From NCBI GenBank assembly GCA_938075585.1, contig CALJHG010000017.1, positions 1 to 40,345 on the forward strand: a stretch of 40,345 bases of DNA, in the 5' to 3' direction. Below, one piece after another: positions 34,130-40,345 of the stretch (positions are counted from its first letter, which is position 1; each line of letters begins with the position of its first letter). The translations under genes and the position numbers were made by a program. This DNA is from an uncultured Gammaproteobacteria bacterium (GTDB lineage Bacteria > Pseudomonadota > Gammaproteobacteria > Ga0077536). The notes below the pieces were generated by a model, which was not told the DNA's origin, did not search any database, and saw nothing but the letters and a program-made list of their open reading frames with translations.

Positions 34130-34675
34130 CTAAGGACTTAGTTCTGTCTTCAAGGTTAAAGGGACAATGCCCGCATCTAAAATTTTGATACGGGTATCAA
34201 TAATTAATGCGTCGCCTACCAACGGACCTACTAAAACTCTGTGCAATAACCCAATACTTTCTATAGAGACTACTTCGATTCTTGAATCGATATCCGACGC
34301 TGATAGCACAGACCGCACTCGCTCAGCATCTTCTTTTAATTTAAATGAGCCGGTCTGAAAAGTAACGGCACCGTTAACAGAGGGGGGTGTACCCTCACCA
34401 ACCGGCTTCTGATCATAAAAATCAAACTCGACCGGTGGTAAACTGCTGCCGCCAAAAATATCTTTGATCCTATTCTCAGGTGTGAAATCCGATACTTTAA
34501 TATTCTTCATTTTTACGCGGATATTATTAGTAAATCTTTCGCCGATGTCCGTAAAGATCAACCCAAAGGATAATAAAATCCCAGACATCAAGCCAAGTAA
34601 GAAGTAACGAGGTTTGACATCGCGCTTAACAATATCTCTATTGGGAGATTTTTTTTTATAGTCCTTTAGCCGCAT
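34130..34675 (-). CDS. SPOR-domain cell division protein (FtsN-like)
   Basis: A 181-residue single-pass inner-membrane protein: short basic cytoplasmic tail, one transmembrane helix (about residues 22-42), linker, and C-terminal SPOR domain (about 105-180: FQTGSFKLKEDAERV ... HRVLVGPLV), which binds denuded peptidoglycan at the septum. Its place behind argS, and behind priA before that, matches ftsN in gammaproteobacteria; hslVU often follows but does not here. The frame is open to 34729 inside argS; the ATG at 34675, after the argS stop, is preferred because it gives a basic cytoplasmic start. The name ftsN rests on context. Confidence 0.85.
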   Translation of the reverse strand: MRLKDYKKKSPNRDIVKRDVKPRYFLLGLMSGILLSFGLIFTDIGERFTNNIRVKMKNIKVSDFTPENRIKDIFGGSSLPPVEFDFYDQKPVGEGTPPSVNGAVTFQTGSFKLKEDAERVRSVLSASDIDSRIEVVSIESIGLLHRVLVGPLVGDALIIDTRIKILDAGIVPLTLKTELSP

Positions 34676-34685
34676 TTCTATATCT

Positions 34686-36422
34686 CTACATGGTGCGCGG
34701 TGCAGAAATATCCAGTAATTGAAGGCCATTAACTAAAACTTGTCGAATACAGCAGATTAAGCTTAGCCTTGCACTCCGTAGCCTGATATCTTCTATTAAT
34801 ATTTTGTGACCGTTGTAGTAGGAATGAAATTCCTGCGCCACCTCTCTCAAATATTGAGTTATCTGATGAGGCTCATTGCTTTTCATGGCGGAAATAACTA
34901 CTTCAGGATATCTAGCAAGCAGCACAGCGATTTTTCTTTCCGATATTTCAGACAGGAGATCGCCAAGCTCCGCTTCCCAGATCGCCGGAACATATACTTC
35001 AGATGATTCAAGAATACTGCATATGCGTGCGTGCGCGTATTGAACATAAAAGACCGGGTTCTCATTACTTCTTGAGACCGCCAAGTCTAAGTCAAACTCT
35101 AAGTGCTGATCAGATCTTCTCATTAAATAGAAAAATCGTGCGGCATCCACACCTACTTCATCGACTAGCTCTCGAAGGGTAACGAATTCTCCAGAGCGAG
35201 TCGACATAGCCACTGGCTGATTGTTCTTAATTAAGCTGGCGAATTGGACAAGTATTATTTCGAGTCGCTGCTCTTCACATCCTAATGCAGTGAGCGCAGC
35301 CCTCACCCTTGCAACATAACCATGGTGATCTGCACCCCATATATTTACTAACCGCGCGAACCCCCTACTAAATTTATCAAAATGATAAGCCACATCAGCC
35401 GCAAAATATGTTTTAGCTCCGTTCTCTCGAACAAGAACACGATCTTTCTCATCTCCAAGCGCCGCTGAGCGAAACCAGGTCGCTTTATCTCGGACATAAG
35501 TATGACCTTTACTATTTAAATTAGATAAAACCGAGTCAATCATCCCTGAATCATGCATTTTTTGCTCGGAGTACCATTCCTCAAAATCTACTCGAAAATT
35601 CTCCAAGTCTTCTCGAATACTATCCGTGATTACGCTAGCAGCGTGGGCTTTAAGCTGAGCAAAAATTTCTAAACCTAGGACTTCTTTTATCTCTCCAATC
35701 AAATTGTCTAGATCCGAGTCGCTTTCACCCTTTAACTCGACTTTGTCGAAAGCAGACTCCTCGATTTCAATAGCAAGCGAGCTCGATTTAAGGTAGTTTT
35801 CGGCTATCTGTCGTACGTAATCGCCCTGATAACATAAGCTGGGGTAACTACTGCTTCTTCCAGTTGACTCCTTCATTCGTAGATACACGCTTGCCGCCAA
35901 AATATCCATTTGCCTACCAGCATCATTAACATAATACTCCTTGACCACTTCAAAACCACATGCAGCGTATATACTAGACAGAGCTGATCCTAACGCCGCG
36001 CCTCGGCCATGGCCAACATGAAGTGGTCCCGTAGGGTTCGCTGATACAAATTCTATTTGCACTTTTTTACTCGCACCGATCATTGAACGACCAAAGTCAG
36101 TTTTATGTGCGAGAATTTCACCAACGATTGTGAATAGAGACCGACTCGAAATTTTGAAATTAAGGAAACCTGGGCCAGCTACGACAACTTCCTCGAAGGT
36201 TGCATCCCTCAGCAGCATGTCACGCATAGTCTCAGCGATCACCCTAGGCGGCTTAGAGCAAGGCTTGGCGAGCAACAAGGCAATATTGCTACTGTAATCA
36301 CCATGAGCAATATTCTTCGGTATATCTATCTGATAATTAGCTGAAACAGCTTGCGGCAAAACATTGTCTGCTTTAAGAGTTGCTAAAACCCCGTCAATTC
36401 GTTCCCGGAGGATATTTTTCAA
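34686..36422 (-). CDS. argS: arginyl-tRNA synthetase
   Basis: A 578-residue class I synthetase. The N-terminal Add-1 domain spans about 1-90. The catalytic core has FVSANPTGPLHVGHGRGAALG (about 126-146) with the HIGH signature as HVGH, and AMSTRSGEFVTL (about 401-412) in the KMSKS position, a variation usual for ArgRS. The C-terminal DALR anticodon-binding domain begins near YVQYAHARICSIL. Length is normal. It follows priA by 88 nt and is followed by the SPOR gene, the common gammaproteobacterial order. Confidence 0.96.
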   Translation of the reverse strand: MKNILRERIDGVLATLKADNVLPQAVSANYQIDIPKNIAHGDYSSNIALLLAKPCSKPPRVIAETMRDMLLRDATFEEVVVAGPGFLNFKISSRSLFTIVGEILAHKTDFGRSMIGASKKVQIEFVSANPTGPLHVGHGRGAALGSALSSIYAACGFEVVKEYYVNDAGRQMDILAASVYLRMKESTGRSSSYPSLCYQGDYVRQIAENYLKSSSLAIEIEESAFDKVELKGESDSDLDNLIGEIKEVLGLEIFAQLKAHAASVITDSIREDLENFRVDFEEWYSEQKMHDSGMIDSVLSNLNSKGHTYVRDKATWFRSAALGDEKDRVLVRENGAKTYFAADVAYHFDKFSRGFARLVNIWGADHHGYVARVRAALTALGCEEQRLEIILVQFASLIKNNQPVAMSTRSGEFVTLRELVDEVGVDAARFFYLMRRSDQHLEFDLDLAVSRSNENPVFYVQYAHARICSILESSEVYVPAIWEAELGDLLSEISERKIAVLLARYPEVVISAMKSNEPHQITQYLREVAQEFHSYYNGHKILIEDIRLRSARLSLICCIRQVLVNGLQLLDISAPRTM

Positions 36423-36447
36423 AATTTTACACCTAAATTTTTCACAC

Positions 36448-36461
36448 CAGTGATATCACTG
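36448..36461. promoter_or_regulatory. 14-bp palindrome in argS leader
   Basis: CAGTGATATCACTG is a perfect palindrome 26 nt before the argS start codon. It is not followed by a T-run on the transcribed strand, so an operator is more likely than a terminator. Confidence 0.35.
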
Positions 36462-36510
36462 CTCACAGATTCTATCTCTTCTGAAAAGGTTTATCACATT
36501 ATGTGTGTCT

Positions 36511-38736
36511 CTATAGAGTATCATGTGGATCCACATCTATGGCCCAACGTAACTTGATTTTTCTAGCAAGATCCTCGATATCTGGTATCGTAGATCCAAT
36601 ACAGTCATGTATATCCGATTTTTTCATCACGCGAATTACTAAAAGGTACCGATGCCGTCCTGCGCGCTGGGTCATAAGAGCTGGAATCGGATCAGTAACC
36701 TTGAGTTTTCCATCTGAATCTTTCTCGAGTAATTTTTTGACGCCCAAGAGAAAAGACTTTGGCCGAGATACTTGTTGTGATTCTGCCCTGATGATCACCA
36801 TAGATACGTAAGGTGGAAGCTGCGCTAATTCCCGCTCAGCTAAAGCTAAATTTGAATAGGTCTCATACCCTCCATCAATGACTCTTCGCAACACTGGGTT
36901 ATCTGGACGATGTGTTTGTAATACCATTTCACCAGCCTTGCCGCCTCGCCCGGCTCGTCCAGTTACCTGTATCAATAATTGTGCCAACCTCTCTTCAGCT
37001 CGGAAATCTATGGAATACAACCTACTATCCGCGTCTACCACTCCAACGAGAGTCACGTTTTCAAAGTCTAAGCCTTTCGATATCATTTGAGTACCAATCA
37101 CGATATCAACTTTTTTTTCCTCTATACTATTCAGGATTATTTCAAATGAATCGCCGGACTTAACCGAATCTCTATCGACTCTCACAACATTCTTATTGGG
37201 AAACTGTCGCTTGACCTCCTCCTCTATACTCTCTGTACCTAAACCGAGAGGTTCCATATTTTGACCTTCACAACAGACTGATATCTTCGCCAACGAAATC
37301 TCGTAGCCGCAATGGTGGCAACTTAAAATTTTTCGGCTTTTGTAATAGACCAAATACGCGTCACATCTATAACAGTTCCTAATGTCTCCACAATCTCTAC
37401 AAATTAGTAAAGGCGCATATCCTCGTCGATTTAAAAAAAGTACGACCTGCTGACCGAGATCTAAATGATGTCGCATCCTCTCTATTAACATATTGCTCAA
37501 CCCACTCTTCAGTGATGAGCCTCTAACATCTAGTATCTTTGTGCTGGTAGCAACTAACGCACGAGGCCGATCTAATAGCTTTATTACGTCGTATTTCCCG
37601 CTCTTTATATTTGCTAAGGTCTCAAACGAGGGCGTCGCAGATCCTAAAATAATCGGGATACTATTTTTTTTAGCTCTGACTATGGCGATATCACGCGCGG
37701 AATACTTAAATCCATCGTACTGTTTATAGGCGCTGTCGTGCTCCTCATCAACGATAATCAAACCTAGGTTCGGTAAGTCAAACCAAACTGCCGACCGAGT
37801 GCCAAGCAAGATGCTTACTTTGCCACTCAGACAATCTTGCCAAGCACTAATACGCTCAGAATTACTCCTCGCTGAATGCAACAAAGCTACCTGACTCCCA
37901 AACCTCTTGCGAAATCTAGAAATCAAATGTTTAGTCAAAGCGATTTCGGGTAGTAAAAATAAAATCTGTTTGCCTGACGAAATTACTGTCTGCATAACCT
38001 CAAAATAGACTTCTGTTTTCCCACTTCCAGTCACACCATAAAGCACAATGGAACGAAACTTCTCGAGATTCCGCTCAATAATACTTTTCGCATTCATCTG
38101 TTCGGGGTTTAAAATAACTTTAGATTTTACGATTATTGGGTCGCTATCTCTCGCTTTGCTTGTACTTTTAGTAGCCCAACCCTTCTCCACCAATTTCCTC
38201 AATGGTGCCTGCCAAGCAAATGTGAGCGACTGAAAGGTCTCTGAGCCATTATTAGGTGATGATACCAAGAACTGCAGCAACTCCAATTGCCTAGCTCCAT
38301 TTACAGTCCTAGCCTCAAGGGCGTCGCGACCCGCTTGACTGACGTGCCAGATATAGCTTTTTGATAATGGAACCCTATCTCCCTTTCGCATCTTACCAGG
38401 CAGCATTAAGGATATCACCTCACCTAGAGGATGATGGTAATAGGATGCGGCCCAAGAGGCTAAAGATAACATTTTCCTCGACACAATAGGCTTGTTATCA
38501 ATTACTTCTAAAATATTTTTTAGTTTTCTCCTACAAGAGGTATCAAAGCGACTAAAACTTACAACGATACCGATCCTCTCAGAGTTTCTAAGAGAAACCC
38601 TAACTCGAGTACCTATTTTTATATCAAGATCTTCATCGTTGTCAGAATCAAAGACATAATCGAAAGTGCTACGCAATGGGGCAAAAACAGCCACTTGAAC
38701 GATTTTTTTGCCTTTGCAGCGTGATTGAGGACTCAT
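36511..38736 (-). CDS. priA: primosomal replication restart helicase PriA
   Basis: A 741-residue 3'-to-5' DNA helicase that restarts stalled replication forks. The N-terminal DNA-binding domain (about 1-200) opens with VAVFAPLRSTFDYVF. Helicase motifs include Walker A GVTGSGKTE (about 234-242), the DEEH box, and GSATPS. The zinc-binding region near residues 455-500 has CRDC, CYRC and CHHC, but the fourth pair reads SVCC instead of CxxC. Motifs VI (QVTGRAGRGGKAG) and the C-terminal domain follow. Length matches the family. It starts the priA-argS-ftsN-like unit and is divergent from aroK. Confidence 0.96.
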   Translation of the reverse strand: MSPQSRCKGKKIVQVAVFAPLRSTFDYVFDSDNDEDLDIKIGTRVRVSLRNSERIGIVVSFSRFDTSCRRKLKNILEVIDNKPIVSRKMLSLASWAASYYHHPLGEVISLMLPGKMRKGDRVPLSKSYIWHVSQAGRDALEARTVNGARQLELLQFLVSSPNNGSETFQSLTFAWQAPLRKLVEKGWATKSTSKARDSDPIIVKSKVILNPEQMNAKSIIERNLEKFRSIVLYGVTGSGKTEVYFEVMQTVISSGKQILFLLPEIALTKHLISRFRKRFGSQVALLHSARSNSERISAWQDCLSGKVSILLGTRSAVWFDLPNLGLIIVDEEHDSAYKQYDGFKYSARDIAIVRAKKNSIPIILGSATPSFETLANIKSGKYDVIKLLDRPRALVATSTKILDVRGSSLKSGLSNMLIERMRHHLDLGQQVVLFLNRRGYAPLLICRDCGDIRNCYRCDAYLVYYKSRKILSCHHCGYEISLAKISVCCEGQNMEPLGLGTESIEEEVKRQFPNKNVVRVDRDSVKSGDSFEIILNSIEEKKVDIVIGTQMISKGLDFENVTLVGVVDADSRLYSIDFRAEERLAQLLIQVTGRAGRGGKAGEMVLQTHRPDNPVLRRVIDGGYETYSNLALAERELAQLPPYVSMVIIRAESQQVSRPKSFLLGVKKLLEKDSDGKLKVTDPIPALMTQRAGRHRYLLVIRVMKKSDIHDCIGSTIPDIEDLARKIKLRWAIDVDPHDTL

Positions 38737-38868
38737 TTGTGTCTCATCTATTAGATCATGCAGTTAAACGAAGCTGCTATCATTAGGATATATGTACATA
38801 TTAATGACTAGTCAACCATATGCGAAGGCATTGGTTACAATAACATAAAAAAAATTGGCGAAGTCCCT

Positions 38869-39378
38869 ATGTTAAAAGTAAGTCGTATTTTTCTCGTAGG
38901 CCCAATGGGTACTGGAAAAACAAGTATTGGTTCAAGGCTATCTCGCGCGCTAGATTATTCTTTCGTTGACACCGACGCTGAGATCGAAAGCCGCACGGGA
39001 GTTAAGATTGACGTGATTTTTGACATAGAAGGGGAGGAAGGATTTCGAAAACGGGAGATAGATGTGATAAAAGAACTCATTTCCCGCGAAAATATAGTGA
39101 TAGCTACTGGTGGAGGTTCAATACTGGCCCCCGAAAATCAAAAAGCCCTCGCCTCGGGATTCGTCATATACCTCAGTAGTAGTGTCAAGACTCTCATGAA
39201 TAGAATTCGCGAAGATACCTCTCGCCCACTTCTTAATGTTTCGGACCGAGAGAAGAGATTGAAAAATATTGTTAATGAGAGGGAACCTATCTATTCTAAA
39301 CTAGCCGATTTAACAATTAAAACTGATGATTTTTCAATCAAACGTATCATAAAAATAATAAGTGATGAAGTAACATGA
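38869..39378 (+). CDS. aroK: shikimate kinase
   Basis: A 169-residue kinase that phosphorylates shikimate in aromatic amino acid synthesis. The P-loop is GPMGTGKTS (about 12-20). Substrate residues are seen in DTDAEIE (about 34-40), FRKRE (about 58-62) and ATGGGS (about 79-84), and the lid arginine region is EDTSRPLL. Size is normal. Its TGA overlaps the aroB start (ATGA at 39375-39378), giving translational coupling. It is divergent from priA across 132 nt. Confidence 0.96.
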   Translation: MLKVSRIFLVGPMGTGKTSIGSRLSRALDYSFVDTDAEIESRTGVKIDVIFDIEGEEGFRKREIDVIKELISRENIVIATGGGSILAPENQKALASGFVIYLSSSVKTLMNRIREDTSRPLLNVSDREKRLKNIVNEREPIYSKLADLTIKTDDFSIKRIIKIISDEVT

Positions 39379-40345
39379 TGGAAAAAATTGATGTCTCTCT
39401 GGGAGCTAAAACGTATCCAATACACATAGGGCATAACCTGCTCAGAGATACCGATATCCTCAGTAGCTACGCACTTTCAAAACAAGTGGTGATCATATCT
39501 GATTCTACGGTAGCAGACCTCTACTTAGCGACATTAAAAAGAAAGCTCAGTAACAAAGAATCTTACGAATTTATCATACCTCCTGGCGAAGAATCGAAAA
39601 GCCTCGCTTACTTTGAGCAAATAATTTCCTTCATGCTAGAAAAAAAAATTAACCGAAACGCCACCATCATAGCCCTAGGGGGTGGGGTCGTGGGAGATAT
39701 AGCAGGATTTGTGGCGGCTTCGTATCAAAGGGGTGTCAAATACATACAGGTACCTACAACTCTGCTCTCGCAGGTTGATTCCTCGGTAGGCGGGAAAACC
39801 GCTGTGAACCATTCTCTGGGGAAAAATATGATAGGTGCATTTTATCAGCCAATAGCCGTTATCGCTGATACAGCCACCCTTGCTACGCTAAGCACACGCG
39901 ATTTTAACGCAGGGGTTGCTGAAGTCGTCAAATACGGACTGATAAAAGAATATAGTTTCCTAAAGTGGATAAATGAAAATGTTTCTTCTATTTTGTCGCG
40001 CAACAAAACCTCACTTAACCATATCATAAAAGTATCCTGCCTAACTAAAGCTAAGATTGTCGAGTTAGATGAACTCGAAAATGGTGTTCGAGCGATACTC
40101 AATTTAGGACATACTTTTGGCCACGCTATCGAGGCATTTGAAGGCTATGGAAGTTGGCTTCACGGGGAGGCAATAGCTGCTGGAATGGTTATGGCAGCTC
40201 AAATGTCGTTGCATATAGGATATCTGGATAACAGTAAATTGGAAACTGTTGTTAAATTATTAAAAAAATGTAGCTTACCGACTGAACCACCCCGCGCGAT
40301 GAAAGCAGAAGATTTTTTAGATCTCATGAGCAGAGACAAAAAAAA
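39375..40345 (+). CDS. aroB: 3-dehydroquinate synthase (3' end beyond window)
   Basis: About 323 codons are present and the frame is still open at the window edge; the family is about 360 residues, so roughly 40 are missing. It converts DAHP to 3-dehydroquinate using NAD and a divalent metal. Visible are the NAD loop ALGGGVVGDIAGFVA (about 98-112), PTTLLSQVDSSVGGKTAVN, KYGLIKE, and metal ligands in LNLGHTFGHAIE and WLHGEAIAAGM. The ATG at 39375 overlaps the aroK stop; the next codon is also ATG. The aroK-aroB pair is standard in gammaproteobacteria. Confidence 0.96.
   Translation, partial: MMEKIDVSLGAKTYPIHIGHNLLRDTDILSSYALSKQVVIISDSTVADLYLATLKRKLSNKESYEFIIPPGEESKSLAYFEQIISFMLEKKINRNATIIALGGGVVGDIAGFVAASYQRGVKYIQVPTTLLSQVDSSVGGKTAVNHSLGKNMIGAFYQPIAVIADTATLATLSTRDFNAGVAEVVKYGLIKEYSFLKWINENVSSILSRNKTSLNHIIKVSCLTKAKIVELDELENGVRAILNLGHTFGHAIEAFEGYGSWLHGEAIAAGMVMAAQMSLHIGYLDNSKLETVVKLLKKCSLPTEPPRAMKAEDFLDLMSRDKK

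Noticed and set aside
1-40345. CRISPR arrays, insertion sequences or prophage
   Set aside because: No regularly spaced repeats, transposase, integrase or phage structural genes were seen in any frame.

Overview
The window looks like a chromosomal piece of an AT-rich gammaproteobacterium, probably an uncultivated free-living (perhaps marine) lineage near the Pseudomonadales. The assignment rests on gene order. A ygfB-pepP-ubiH-ubiI run is divergent from a zapB-like gene, zapA and 6S RNA. There are also tkt-gap-pgk, thiS-thiG-trmB, priA-argS-ftsN-like and aroK-aroB groups, all typical of that class. The genus cannot be told from the sequence.

Region 1 (about 1-13.7 kb) is accessory and catabolic. 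It begins with a hydantoinase/oxoprolinase pair (hyuA, hyuB) enclosing a 70-residue four-cysteine protein. Then come a GFA-family protein, a large dimethylglycine/sarcosine dehydrogenase-like flavoprotein, a class I fructose-bisphosphate aldolase, a zinc alcohol dehydrogenase, a luciferase-like monooxygenase and a DUF3429 membrane protein. On the opposite strand lie a cytochrome P450 and a Baeyer-Villiger-type monooxygenase. No transcription regulator, transposase or integrase is visible here. The block ends at the 3' end of a tRNA-Met gene (13930-14006, minus).

Region 2 (14-21 kb) is central metabolism: a hotdog thioesterase, metF, then tkt-gap-pgk as one plus-strand operon, converging on purC.

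Region 3 (20-26.3 kb) holds the minus-strand run ygfB-pepP-ubiH-ubiI-purC (ubiquinone hydroxylases plus purine synthesis) and the divergent zapB-like/zapA pair. Directly after zapA is a well-folded 6S RNA gene (about 26104-26296). It is easily missed because an antisense open frame covers it.

Region 4 (26.3-33.3 kb) has a full-length pyruvate carboxylase, a secreted Sel1-repeat protein, a YrfG-like HAD phosphatase, and the thiS-thiG-trmB operon. Region 5 (33.4-40.3 kb) has an HD-domain protein, priA-argS-ftsN-like on the minus strand, and aroK-aroB on the plus strand; aroB runs off the end of the window.

The most useful second looks are the four-cysteine protein inside the hyu operon, the possible N-methyl/C1 route formed by hyuAB, the sarcosine-dehydrogenase-like protein and the GFA protein, and the P450/BVMO/LLM/ADH oxidative set with an atypical BVMO fingerprint. 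Also notable are the hidden 6S RNA with a TetR-like dyad on the -35 of its upstream operon, and an altered zinc-ligand pair in PriA. I see no CRISPR array, prophage, insertion sequence or clearly unprecedented multi-gene system.
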